Assembly (NCBI GenBank): GCA_946902985.2
Contig: OX336395.1
Coordinates: 20,996,708 to 21,060,707, forward strand
Length of the DNA stretch: 64,000 nucleotides
From: Meconema thalassinum
Lineage: Eukaryota > Arthropoda > Insecta > Orthoptera > Tettigoniidae
Direction of reading: 5' to 3'
Made by a program: the position numbers and the translations under genes. Of this stretch, positions 33,901 to 45,085 are shown one piece after another; position 1 is the stretch's first letter, and each line of letters starts with the position of its first letter. The notes under the pieces were generated by a model. The model ran no database searches. It was given only the letters and a program-made list of their open reading frames with translations, and was not told the DNA's origin.

Positions 33901-36900
33901 TGTGCGTCCACCTGGATGAATAGTGCTCATACCTTGGATTGGTGTATCCAGTAGCTGAATACTGTGCGTCCACCTGGATGAATAGTGCTCATACCTTGGA
34001 TTGGTGTATCCAGTAGCTGAACACTGTGCGTCCACCGGGATGAATAGTGCTCATACCTTGGATTGGTGTATCCAGTAGCTGAATACTGTGCGTCCACCAG
34101 GATGAATAGTGCTCATACCATGGATTGGTGTACCCAGTAGCTGAATACTGTGCGTCCACCGGGATGAATAGTGCTCGTACCATGGATTGGTTTATCCAGT
34201 AGCTGAATACTGTGCGTCCACCAGGATGAATAGTGCTCATACCATGGATTGGTGTATCCAGTAGCTGAATACTGTGCGTCCACCGGGATGAATAGTGCTC
34301 ATACCATGGATTGGTGTATCCAGTAGCTGAATACTGTGCGTCCACCTGGATGAATAGTGTTCATACCATGGATTGGTGTACCCAGAAGCTGAATACTGTG
34401 CGTCCACCGGGATGAATAGTGCTCATACCATGGATTGGTGTACCCAGTAGCTGAATACTGTGCGTCCACCGGGATGAATAGTGCTCATACCATGGATTGG
34501 TGTACCCAGTAGCTGAATACTGTGCGTCCACCGGGATGAATAGTGCTCATACCATGGATTGGTGTATCCAGTAGCTGAATACTGTGCGTCCACCAGGATG
34601 AATAGTGCTCATACCATGGATTGGTGTACCCAGTAGCTGAATACTGTGCGTCCACCGGGATGAATAGTGCTCATACCATGGATTGGTGTACCCAGTAGCT
34701 GAATACTGTGCGTCCACCGGGATGAATAGTGCTCATACCATGGATTGGTATATCCAGTAGCTGAATACTGTGCGTCCACCAGGATGAATAGTGCTCATAC
34801 CTTGGAATGGTGTATCCAGTAGCTGAATACTGTGCGTCCACCGGGATGAATAGTGCTCATACCATGGATTGGTGTACCCAGTAGCTGAATACTGTGCGTC
34901 CACCGGGATGAATAGTGCTCATACCATGGATTGGTGTACCCAGTAGCTGAATACTGTGCGTCCACCGGGATGAATAGTGCTCATACCATGGATTGGTGTA
35001 CCCAGTAGCTGAATACTGTGCGTCCACCGGGATGAATAGTGCTCATACCATGGATTGGTGTATCCAGTAGCTGAATACTGTGCGTCCACCGGTATGAATA
35101 GTGCTCATACCATGGATTGGTGTACCCAGTAGCTGAATACTGTGCGTCCACCGGGATGAATAGTGCTCATACCATGGATTGGTGTATCCAGTAGCTGAAC
35201 ACTGTGCGTCCACCTGGATGTAGAATGCTCATACCATGGATTGGTGTACCCAGTAGCTGAATACTGTGCGTCCACCGGGATGAATAGTGCTCATACCATG
35301 GATTGGTGTACCCAGTAGCTGAATACTGTGCGTCCACCGGGATGAATAGTGCTCATACCTTGGATTGGTGTATCCAGTAGCTGAATACTGTGCGTCCACC
35401 TGGATGAATAGTGCTCATACCTTGGATTGGTGTAGCCAGTAGCTGAATACTGTGCGTCCACCGGGATGAATAGTGCTCATACCATGGATTGGTGTATCCA
35501 GTAGCTGAACACTGTGCGTCCACCTGGATGAAGAGTGCTCATACCATGGATTGGTGTACCCAGTAGCTGAATACTGTGCGTCCACCGGGATGAATAGTGC
35601 TCATACCTTGGATTGGTGTATCCAGTAGCTGAACACTGTGCGTCCACCTGGATGAAGAGTGCTCATACCTTGGATTGGTGTATCCAGTAGCTGAATACTG
35701 TGCGTCCACCTGGATGAATAGTGCTCATACCTTGGATTGGTGTATCCAGTAGCTGAATACTGTGCGTCCACCGGGATGAATAGTGCTCATACCATGGATT
35801 GGTGTACCCAGTAGCTGAATACTGTGCGTCCACCGGGATGAATAGTGCTCATACCATGGATTGGTGTACCCAGTAGCTGAATAATGTGCGTCCACCGGGA
35901 TGAATAGTGCTCATACCATGGATTGGTGTACCCAGTAGCTGAATACTGTGCGTCCACCGGGATGAATAGTGCTCATACCTTGGATTGGTGTATCCAGTAG
36001 CTGAATACTGTGCGTCCACCGGTATGAATAGTGCTCATACCATGGATTGGTGTTCCCAGTAGCTGAATACTGTGCGTCCACGGGGATGAATAGTGCTCAA
36101 ACCATGGATTGGTGTATCCAGTAGCTGAACACTGTGCGTCCACCTGAATGAAGAGTGCTCATACCATGGATTGGTGTACCCAGTAGCTGAATACTGTGCG
36201 TCCACCGGGATGAATAGTGCTCATACCTTGGATTGGTGTATCCAGTAGCTGAACACTGTGCGTCCACCTGGATGAAGAGTGCTCATACCTTGGATTGGTG
36301 TATCCAGTAGCTGAATACTGTGCGTCCACCTGGATGAATAGTGCTCATACCTTGGATTGGTGTATCCAGTAGCTGAACACTGTGCGTCCACCTGGATGAA
36401 GAGTGCTCATACCATGGATTGGTGTATCCAGTAGCTGAATACTGTGCGTCCACCTGGATGAATAGTGCTCATACCTTGGATTGGTGTATCCAGTAGCTGA
36501 ATACTGTGCGTCCACCGGGATGAATAGTGCTCATACCATGGATTGGTGTACCCAGTAGCTGAATACTGTGCGTCCACCGGGATGAATAGTGCTCATACCA
36601 TGGATTGGTGTACCCAGTAGCTGAATACTGTGCGTCCACCGGGATGAATAGTGCCCATACCTTGGATTGGTGTATCCAGTAGCTGAATACTGTGCGTCCA
36701 CCGGGATGAATAGTGCTCATACCATGGATTGGTGTACCCAGTAGCTGAATACTGTGCGTCCACCGGGATGAATAGTGCCCATACCTTGGATTGGTGTATC
36801 CAGTAGCTGAATACTGTGCGTCCACCTGGATGAATAGTGCTCATACCATGGATTGGTGTACCCAGTAGCTGAATACTGTGCGTCCACCGGGATGAATAGT

Positions 36901-39740
36901 GCCCATACCTTGGATTGGTGTACCCAGTAGCTGAATACTGTGCGTCCACCTGGATGAATAGTGCTCATACCATGGATTGGTGTACCCAGTAGCTGAATAC
37001 TGTGCGTCCACCGGGATGAATAGTGCTCATACCATGGATTGGTGTACCCAGTAGCTGAATACTGTGCGTCCACCGGGATGAATAGTGCCCATACCTTGGA
37101 TTGGTGTATCCAGTAGCTGAATACTGTGCGTCCACCTGGATGAATAGTGCTCATACCATGGATTGGTGTACCCAGTAGCTGAATACTGTGCGTCCACCGG
37201 GATGAATAGTGCCCATACCTTGGATTGGTGTACCCAGTAGCTGAATACTGTGCGTCCACCGGGATGAATAGTGCCCATACCTTGGATTGGTGTACCCAGT
37301 AGCTGAATACTGTGCGTCCACCTGGATGAATAGTGCTCATACCATGGATTGGTGTACCCAGTAGCTGAATACTGTGCGTCCACCGGGATGAATAGTGCTC
37401 ATACCATGGATTGGTGTACCCAGTAGCTGAATACTGTGCGTCCACCGGGATGAATAGTGCCCATACCTTGGATTGGTGTATCCAGTAGCTGAATACTGTG
37501 CGTCCACCTGGATGAATAGTGCTCATACCATGGATTGGTGTACCCAGTAGCTGAATACTGTGCGTCCACCGGGATGAATAGTGCCCATACCTTGGATTGG
37601 TGTACCCAGTAGCCGAATACTGTGCGTCCACCTGGATGAATAGTGCTCATACCATGGATTGGTGTATCCAGTAGCTGAATACTGTGCGTCCACCTGGATG
37701 AATAGTGCTCATACCATGGATTGGTGTACCCAGTAACTGAATACTGTGCGTCCACCTGGATGAATAGTGCCCATACCTTGGATTGGTGTATCCAGTAGCT
37801 GAATACTGTGCGTCCACCTGGATGAATAGTGCTCATACCATGGATTGGTGTACCCAGTAGCTGTATACTGTGCGTCCACCGGGATGAATAGTGCTCATAC
37901 CTTGGATTGGTGTACCCAGTAGCTGAATACTGTGCGTCCACCGGGATGAATAGTGCTCATACCATGGATTGGTGTACCCAGTAGCTGAATACTGTGCGTC
38001 CACCGGGATGAATAGTGCTCATACCTTGGATTGGTGTATCCAGTAGCTGAATACTGTGCGTCCACCTGGATGAAGAGTGCCCATACCTTGGATTGGTGTA
38101 TCCAGTAGCTGAATACTGTGCGTCCACCTGGATGAATAGTGCTCATACCTTGGATTGGTGTATCCAGCAGCTGAATACTGTGCGTCCACCGGGATGAATA
38201 GTGCTCATACCCTGGATTGGTGTATCCAGTAGCTGAATACTGTGCGTCCACCGGGATGAATAGTGCTCATACCTTGGATTGGTGTACCGCGTAGCTGAAC
38301 ACTGTGCATCCACCTGGATGAATAGTGCTCATACCTTGGATTGGTGTACCCAGTAGCTGAATACTGTGCGTCCATCTGGATGAAGAGTGCTCATACCTTG
38401 GATTGGTGTATCCAGTAGCTGAATACTGTGCGTCCACCGGGATGAATAGTGCTCATACCTTGGATTGGTGTATCCAGTAGCTGAATACTGTGCGTGCACC
38501 GGGATGAATAGTGCTCATACCTTGGATTGGTGTATCCAGTAGCTGAATACTGTGCGTCCACCGGGATGAATAGTGCTCATACCTTGGATTGGTGTATCCA
38601 GTAGCTGAATACTGTGCGTGCACCGGGATGAATAGTGCTCATACCTTGGATTGGTGTATCCAGTAGCTGAATACTGTGCGTCCACCGGGATGAATAGTGC
38701 TCATACCTTGGATTGGTGTACCCAGTAGCTGAACACTGTGCGTCCACCTGGATGAATAGTGCTCATACCTTGGATTGGTGTACCCAGTAGCTGAATACTG
38801 TGCGTCCATCTGGATGAAGAGTGCTCATACCTTGGATTGGTGTACCCAGTAGCTGAACACTGTGCGTCCACCTGGATGAAGAGTGCTCATACCTTGGATT
38901 GGTGTACCCAGTAGCTGAACACTGTGCGTCCACCTGGATGAAGAGTGCTCATACCTTGGATTGGTGTACCCAGTAGCTGAATACTGTGCGTCCACCGGGA
39001 TGAAGAGTGCTCATACCTTGGATTGGTGTACCCAGTAGCTGAATACTGTGCGTCCACCGGGATGAATAGTGCTCATACCTTGGATTGGTGTATCCAGTAG
39101 CTGAACACTGTGCGTCCACCTGGATGAATAGTGCTCATACCTTGGATTGGTGTATCCAGTAGCTGAATACTGTGCGTCCACCGGGATGAATAGTGCACAT
39201 ACCTTCGATTGGTGTATCCAGTAGCTGAACACTGTGCGTACACCGGGATGAATAGTGCTCATACCTTGGATTGGTGTATCCAGTAGCTGAATACTGTGCG
39301 TCTAGCTGGATGAATAGTGCTCATACCTTGGATTGGTGTATCCAGTAGCTGAACACTGTGCGTCTACCGGGATGAATAGTGCTCATACCTTGGATTGGTG
39401 TATCCAGTAATTGAATACTGTGCGTCTAGCTGGATGAATAGTGCTCATACCTTGGATTGGTGTATCCAGTAGCTGAATACTGTGCGTCTAGCTGGATGAA
39501 TAGTGCTCATACCTTGGGTTGCTGCACCCAGTAGCTGAATACTGTGCGTCCACCGGGATGAATAGTGCTCATACCTTGGATTGGTGTACCCAGTAGCTGA
39601 ATACTGTGCGTCCACCTGGATGAATAGTGCTCATACCTTGGATTGGTGTACCCAGTAGCTGAATACTGTGCGTCCACCGGGATGAATAGTGCTCATACCT
39701 TGGATTGGTGCACCCAGTAGCTGAATACTGTGCTCATACC
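12985..39740 (+). repeat. 62-bp satellite, about 431 tandem copies
   Basis: The array is head-to-tail and uninterrupted for 26.76 kb. Monomers vary at a few positions: TTGGATT or ATGGATT, GTATCCAG or GTACCCAG, GAATACT or GAACACT, CACCGGG/CACCTGG/CATCTGG/CACCAGG, GAATAGT or GAAGAGT, and TGCTCAT or TGCCCAT. Rare units are 61 bp (GTGCGCCACC at 19211, 24852 and 32291). The last unit lacks 21 bp. Within the monomer 57 bp match LINE coding sequence and about 5 bp (TTGGA/ATGGA) form the junction between copies. Minus-strand frames of up to 304 codons are by-products of the repeat. No other gene or insertion interrupts the array. Confidence 0.98.
24360..39200 (+). repeat. Tandem duplication of a ~7.3-kb block of the satellite
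   Basis: Private variants recur at a constant offset of 7315 bp. Examples are the ACCGCGTAGC unit at 30971 and 38286, the long TGCCCAT-rich stretches at 29402-30316 and 36717-37631, and the CATACATTGG/GTAGCAGAA pair near 25004 and 32441. The left end of the block is offset by 7439 bp (24852 to 32291), two monomers more, so one copy has lost or gained 124 bp near 25.2 kb. The copies are nearly identical, so the event is recent. Confidence 0.85.
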
Positions 39741-40273
39741 AAGCTTGTTGATATTCAGCTCAACCAAACTATGCCCATCATCTCGGGAACAATTAGGTTT
39801 ACTCCGACATATTGGCTGCCAGTGCTAAGTCACATTCCACCTCCAATTATGAGACGACAACATGGACTTATGAAGGTGTACAGCGCCTTCCTCATCTTCC
39901 CGTGCACCATGACTTTCCTGATATTAGTAGGAACATACTTCGCTCTCGCCACCCACCTCTGATTACTGCACAAAGGCTCGTTGAAAGTGAGTTCAACGTG
40001 ACTGCGCGTTTGAAGCAGTTCTGGTCGATCTCTGCCTCGCCGGAACAACAAACTATGCCATGCATCACAACCAAGCCTCCAGGTTTTGAGCTTCCTAGAA
40101 GAATTTGGTCCACCCTAAATAGGATAAGAACAAATTGTGGCAGATGCGCGGACTCTCTTCACAGGTGGGGGAAAATTCCATCTCCGAAATGTATTTGCGG
40201 TGCTGATAGACAAACTATTCAGCATATCACACAAGATTGTCCACTAACTGCCTTCTCTGGGGGCTTCAGTTGA
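39705..40273 (+). pseudogene. C-terminal end of LINE reverse-transcriptase ORF (frameshifted)
   Basis: From the last satellite unit the frame reads HPVAEYCAHTKLVDIQLN and on through ISGTIRFTPTYWLPVLSHIP. Near 39890 the frame changes. The second frame gives PHLPVHHDFPDISRNILRSR, then FELPRRIWSTLNRIRTNCGR and a Cys/His motif CICGADRQTIQHITQDCP, typical of the C-terminal end of Jockey/CR1/RTE-like LINE proteins. The region lacks the polymerase motifs, which would be upstream of the 5' truncation. 40274-40400 is the A/T-rich 3' UTR with no gene. The piece is inactive. Confidence 0.82.
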
Positions 40274-40435
40274 GTTCCTGATGGCTACACAAACATGCAT
40301 TGACTACATGAAGGATGCAAATCTGACATTGTGACCCCTATCTGAGTTCAGCCTTGTATATAGTTATTTTCTTTCTGTTTTAATTATCATTATACGCTAA
40401 ATAAATAACTTTATTAAATTAACGTTACAATACAT

Positions 40436-41644
40436 GAGGGGCGTTTTTGTCACATTTGTTTATGAATTAAAACAGTAAAAACAAATACAATCATGTACTA
40501 TTGTTACTAAGCGGTGTATGGCAACGTTGCAAAGCAAGGCGAAGGTAGAGCGATAATAACAGTGTAACAATCAGTTTTACTCTACCGGGTGAGTTAGCCG
40601 TGGTCGTTACGGCATGACTAATGGCAGTCGCTCACATCCGGGAGGCGAGGAGGTTCGAATCCCCCCGCCGGCAACCTTGAAGATGGTCTTCTGTGGTTTC
40701 CCATCTTCCTTCCAGGCAAATGCCGGGGTTGGTCCCTAACTATAGGCCACAGCCACTACCTTCCAACTCCCCGCCCTTCCCTTCCAACTTTCCTCCCCAA
40801 CGGTACTTGTAGCTCACCCATTGGGTGTCCGTCTCGAAGCAGCTACAAAACTGGCGAGCCGAACATGTCCTCGGACACTCCCGGCACTAAAAGCCATACG
40901 CTAAAAGTAATTGCTCTGATCTTCTGTGTAACAACATAACCTCTTATTACTCTCCAGTGCACTTATGAACGAACCAAGAACTGCAACAAGTGCCCTTGAA
41001 GCGTGACAAAAGTTTCCTCCCTAACTTTTATACCCATATCAAACTTTGTGGGGATTGAAGCCATTTTTCAGTGTTGCCTCAGTAAACAAAAGCACCAAAC
41101 TTTTGTTTTCTTTATCAAACTTTTGGCAAATTTGCCTTTCTCTGTAGCTAGGCTACTGGTACTGCCGAACAGAGTTTGAGTTGGTTGAAAACATACTTTA
41201 GAAATTCTACTTCTGAGAACAGACTCAACGGCCTAGTAGCCTATTGTTATCTATTCACAGAGACATACATCTCCCTGACGATGAAGTTATAAACCGATTT
41301 GGTAATGCTTCAAGAAACGTTGACTTTATATTATAGTGTAAGTTGTAAATCAAAACAGTAATGTTAATTCTTCCCATGTAAATACTATCAAGAGACCAAG
41401 ATGATCGTATTAACACAAAGTAACATAAAATAATCTTAGTTGTGCTTGACATTAACCAAACATGAAACATCACAATAAAATGGTTGAAAAAGTGATGCCA
41501 GATGGCCTTAAAACTCATCATTTTGCAGAATTATACAAAAGTTTCCCGGGGAGAACCCCGGACCTCCTATTCTTAGGGGCCTATACCATACACCCTAACC
41601 CCCAGTTGGGCACCCCCCGAAATAAAACTCTATATACGCCCCTG
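40436..41644 (+). mobile_element. hAT element copy 1 with nested SINE
   Basis: The terminal sequences are GAGGGGCG (left, first base mutated from C) and CGCCCCTG (right). Both are flanked by a perfect 8-bp duplication CAATACAT (40428-40435 and 41645-41652), diagnostic of hAT. It aligns along its length with the element at 52628-53472, apart from the SINE insertion. A short stretch around 41270-41320 is the same hAT C-terminal (dimerisation) remnant seen in the sister copy. It is non-autonomous. Confidence 0.88.
40586..40908 (+). mobile_element. tRNA-derived SINE, family A, copy 1
   Basis: The head has a box B (GGTTCGAATCC near 40650) and an upstream TAGCCGTGGTCG box-A-like motif. The body contains the GTGGTTTCCCATC and GGCAAATGCCGGGG block shared with other SINEs here. 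It splits the hAT element between CAGTTT and GCTCTGATC, which are adjacent in the sister hAT. A degenerate duplication (TTTACTCTA / TTGCTCTGA) flanks it. It is 323 bp long, the same as copy 2. Confidence 0.83.
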
Positions 41645-42618
41645 CAATACATATTCAAAGGCTTTATATGTATCCCTATACAGGGTGATTTTTTCCACCG
41701 TGTACCAACTCTAGGGATTGATCGCGAAGAGGATACGGAACAAACATGATCTAATGAAAGTTTGCCCGGAAATTCATGGCGTACATGCTAGGGACCATGT
41801 ATTCAATCATACTTTGTTACAGAGACTGCAGTCCAATAATACCATTAGCATTCTCTCTTAAAATTTTACTGTTATTGCCAACAGTATGAAGTGTTTTGTG
41901 ATATGAATATTCTCCCTTCCCAGTACCCACCCTGTTAGGTCACCAAACGTGGAGGAAAATGTGATTAACACTGTCGAAGGCGACCGCCAAGTCAGTTGGC
42001 CCGCCAGTCCGGGGTAAGCCAGACGACCCTGTGGAACATGCTCCATGACAATTTATTGTTACTACCCTTATCACTTATAGCGTGTGCAAGACTTACTAGC
42101 GCCAGACTTTCCACATCGGGAGCGGTTTTGTCACTGGTTGATTCACCAGGCAACAACGATTCCGGGATTTGTGGCATCCATCCTATTCACAGATGAGGAC
42201 ACCTCAATTTTCATAACAGTCATCTGTGGGATTGTATGCAGAACCCCCATGGTTTGGTGCCAGCGAATCATCAGCAGCGGTTCAGCCGGAATGTGTGGGC
42301 CGGGATAATTGGCGACCGTGTTTTGGCACCAGTCTTCCCTCCACGTCGCCTAACAGGTCGGAACTATCGGCGTTTTTTGCGAGTGACTTTGCCTCCCCTG
42401 CTGGAAGACGTACCATTCATGATTCTCAGGGTTATGTGGCTGCTACATGATGGTGCTCCAGACCACTTCGCCGTTAACGTCCGGATGCATCTCAATCGTG
42501 TCTTCCCTGGTTGATGGATCTGACGAGGAGGTCCAGTTGCATGACCTGCGCGTTCACCAGATCTCAACCCGTGCGATTTCTGGTTATTGGGACATCTCGA
42601 AAGTATCGTGTATGCAGT

Positions 42619-43870
42619 TGCCATTGGAGCTGGAACCCGAAGAATCGAGATCAGGTGCCTTGCCTTCGCAGATGACATTGCAATCTTAACCAACAACTCT
42701 AAGGATGCTGGCATAGCTGTCCGAGCCCTGCACGAGATAGCGGTGAAGTCTGATTACAGATATCTTACGATAAGACCAAGTACTTTGAGAATCGGCACTC
42801 CGGAAGCACCCCTTTGACGACCATACATGGAACGATTGGAAGAGTCAATCGCTTTCGTTATCTTGGTGAATGGGTCCACCCCAATGGTAAAGATGGCACC
42901 TCCATCTTAGCAAGGCGTACCAAACTCAACGCAGCATAACAACTATCCCACAATTTGTACAACAAGAAATGCATTTCGATGCATGCTAAGATCTGTCACT
43001 ACAGAACTGCTGTCAATCCACAGTTTCTGTATGCCGCAGGGACCCTGTTGATAAACAGAAAAGCCGAAAGGCGTATACTCAGGAAAATCCATGGCCCGAG
43101 ATTGCTCACAGATGGAACCAACCGCTTGAAATCTAATTGTGACGTGTATCGACAGTTAGAATCAGCCAATACCAGTATGCGACGTAGGAGGCTAAAGTTC
43201 TACGGGCACTTACAACGAATGAACAGCAACAGGCTTACCAAGAAGATCTTCTCCTTGGTTAAAAGCTACAAGACTGAAGCCTGTGGCGTAATGAAGTACT
43301 TTTTTTTAGCTTATGGCTTTTAGTGCCGGGAGTATCCGAGGACATGTTCGGCTCACCAGTTTTGTAGCTGCTTCGAGACGGACACCCAATGGGTGAGCTA
43401 CAAGTACCGTTGGGGAGGAAAGTTAGAATGCAAGGACGAGGAGTTGGAAGGTAGCGGCTGTGGCCTATAGTTAGGGACCAACCCCTGCATTTGCCTGGAA
43501 GGAAGATGGGAAACCACAGAAGACCATCTTCAAGGTTGCCGGTGGGGGGATTCGAACCTCCTCGCTTCCCGGATGTGAGCGACTGCCAGCAGTCATGCCG
43601 TAACGACCACGGCTAACTCACCCGGTAATGAAGTACTAAAGGACTTGGATTCGGGTGGAATTGCTCACCTTGATGTAGAAGATCGTTCTAAATTTTGTGC
43701 TATGGTAGAATCTTGAACCCCACCACCTAGAGTCCCTAAATGTCGGAAGCCCCTTTTGCAGGAGAGAAAGGAGAAATTATCAGCAGGGCTCAAGAGATAT
43801 TGGGAACGGAAAAGAGCATCGAAGAACTAGTCATAAGCGCTCCGTAGTGGGCTTAAATCAATAATAATAA
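42619..43870 (+). mobile_element. 5'-truncated LINE with (AAT)n tail inside the transposase
   Basis: A 12-bp duplication TCGTGTATGCAG flanks it (42607-42618 and 43871-43882). The coding remnant begins just before the reverse-transcriptase box CLAFADDIAIL (near 42660). It continues through RFRYLGEWVHPNG and SMRRRRLKFYGHLQRMNSNR to a basic C-terminus (RKEKLSAGLKRYWERKR near 43780). The tail is AATAATAATAAT. Frame breaks are present. The clade is not clear, but it differs from the LINE at 40 kb. Confidence 0.87.
43301..43624 (-). mobile_element. tRNA-derived SINE, family A, copy 2
   Basis: Reverse-complement copy of 40586-40908. It is flanked by a perfect 13-bp duplication GTAATGAAGTACT (43288-43300 and 43625-43637) and splits the LINE coding remnant. 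The T-run at 43301 is its A-tail on the minus strand. Confidence 0.92.
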
Positions 43871-44205
43871 TCGTGTATGCAGAGCCCATTTCAGATGTGG
43901 AGACACTGGAGCAGTGTATTCAGCTACCTTTGACACTGTTCGGATGCAGCCTGGCCGATGTGAACAAAACGCTACGGCACGCACACGCATGCGTGGAGGC
44001 ACATAGAAACTATTTTCAACACAAACTGTCACTGTGGCTACCTGGTATTAGACCGCCGTCTCTGTAACAAAGGATGATCGAATAAATGATCCCTAAAAAA
44101 CAAACCATGCATTTCCGGATATAAGTTCATTAGACCTTTTCTGTTCCATATCCTCTCCTCGATCAATCCCTAGAGTTTGTACACGGTGGAAAAAATCACC
44201 ATGTA

Positions 44206-44618
44206 TACAGGGTTAGCACAAATGATTTCAACGATTTCATGTACACGTATTATTGAAAGTATATAGCTTACAGCATTGACACATATACCAATTAAAAGAG
44301 AAAGTCATCAAGTTTTTTAAGTCAGCTTTCTTCGAATGCTCGATGTGCCCTCCTCGCAGTATCGATACGGTAATCGACCTCCGACCACACACAAAGGAGC
44401 ATATGCTGGTCAATGTTAGCTACAGCCTCATGGAAGTTCAACAAGATTAACTGGCATTGGTAGTTCATAAACTTAATCTTTGATAAAACTCCATAACTGT
44501 GTATATATATACGGTACATGAGGGACTGTTGGAAGTAGAAGAAAGCAACAACTTTACCGAAGAGTAGATACGAGCCCCGTGGTCCTAAGTGGGCCTAAGC
44601 GATAAAGAAAGAAAGATA
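44206..44618. other. No gene seen
   Basis: A/T-rich spacer with a short TATATATA stretch near 44504-44512. The small open frames have no recognisable motif. Confidence 0.6.
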
Positions 44619-45006
44619 TACAGTGTGGTCCACCCGCCCCTTAATATTTAGTTTTATGAAAACCAACTAACATCGCATTTCTCCCGATGGTCGATATTGC
44701 TCTGCGTTCTGACTGTGTGAAAGCAATGTAATTGGGTCATGGGTCTAGCAAAGAAAAACCGACCTTAAACTTTTCCCCGCCAAATACTATGGCCCATTCT
44801 ACTAACATATGACTTACTGCTCCTTGAAATAACACACATACACGTAATACGATCGAATTAATAGCTTACGCCACGTGATCTGTAATAGTTGAAAGTTAAA
44901 TCAACACCATAAACCGTGATTGAAGACTTTGAGATGCACTTAAACGTTCGAGGTGGGACGGCTACAGTAACTAAAGCACGTATAGCGTGCGGTATCTACC
45001 ATATGT

Positions 45007-45085
45007 TTGTGGCTGAGAGGGTTAAAGCCTGGCCGTATGTGGTGGGCACGAGCGGTCAGAATGCTGCTTCGAATCCAGTATTGGG
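45007..45085 (+). repeat. tRNA-like sequence (class II tRNA-derived SINE remnant)
   Basis: GTGGCTGAGAGGGTTAAAGC resembles the box A region of Ser/Leu tRNAs and GCTTCGAATCC a box B. A long variable-arm-like insert lies between them. No acceptor stem pairs clearly, so I read it as a SINE or tRNA pseudogene rather than a working tRNA. Confidence 0.4.

Larger units (their letters stand above)
12977..40409 (+). mobile_element. 5'-truncated non-LTR retrotransposon (LINE) copy interrupted by its own 62-bp expansion
   Basis: Reading + from about 12977 gives CSSTLVYPVAEYCASTWMNS, and past the satellite from 39741 gives TKLVDIQLNQTM, GTIRFTPTYWLPVLSHIPPP and the C-terminal zinc-knuckle-like region. 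Together they make the last part of a LINE ORF2, with the satellite in the middle. The 3' end has a TAAATAAAT tail near 40397-40408. ATAAATAAC occurs at 12942-12950 and at 40401-40409 and may be the target duplication. The match with the family's YxxAEYCAPVW region is from knowledge of Jockey/CR1-like proteins; the clade is uncertain. The 5' boundary is approximate. Confidence 0.75.
41997..44067 (+). pseudogene. Tc1/mariner-superfamily transposase, decayed and split
   Basis: A helix-turn-helix remnant (SQTTLWNMLHDN) lies near 42010-42055. Then come DFPHRERFCHWL, PGFVASILFTDE (first catalytic Asp region), HQQRFSRNVWAGIIGDRVL, LLHDGAPDHF (second Asp, about 42450) and a shifted ARSPDLNPCDFW-like segment near 42560. 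The C-terminal end (EPISDVETLEQCI) resumes at 43883 after the LINE. The pattern is the insect group usually labelled Tc3-like with a DDE_3 fold. There are several frameshifts; it is not functional. Confidence 0.82.
41681..44203 (+). mobile_element. Tc1/mariner-like DNA transposon with ~150-bp TIRs, carrying a nested LINE
   Basis: Left end CAGGGTGATTTTTTCCACCG (41681) and right end, on the reverse strand, CATGGTGATTTTTTCCACCG (44203). Similarity between the ends extends about 150 bp inward. TA dinucleotides flank both ends (41679-41680, 44204-44205). Inside lies a degenerate transposase split by a LINE. Without the insertion the element would be about 1.26 kb, normal for the superfamily. Confidence 0.87.

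Noticed and set aside
12985..39740. CRISPR-like array
   Set aside because: Units are contiguous 62-bp copies without unique spacers, in a eukaryotic transposon context.
12985..39740. Compensatory pairing between ATCCAG and CTGGAT within the monomer as a conserved RNA stem
   Set aside because: The common variants (ACCCAG, CGGGAT) do not change together in a way that keeps pairing, and the words are explained by LINE codons.
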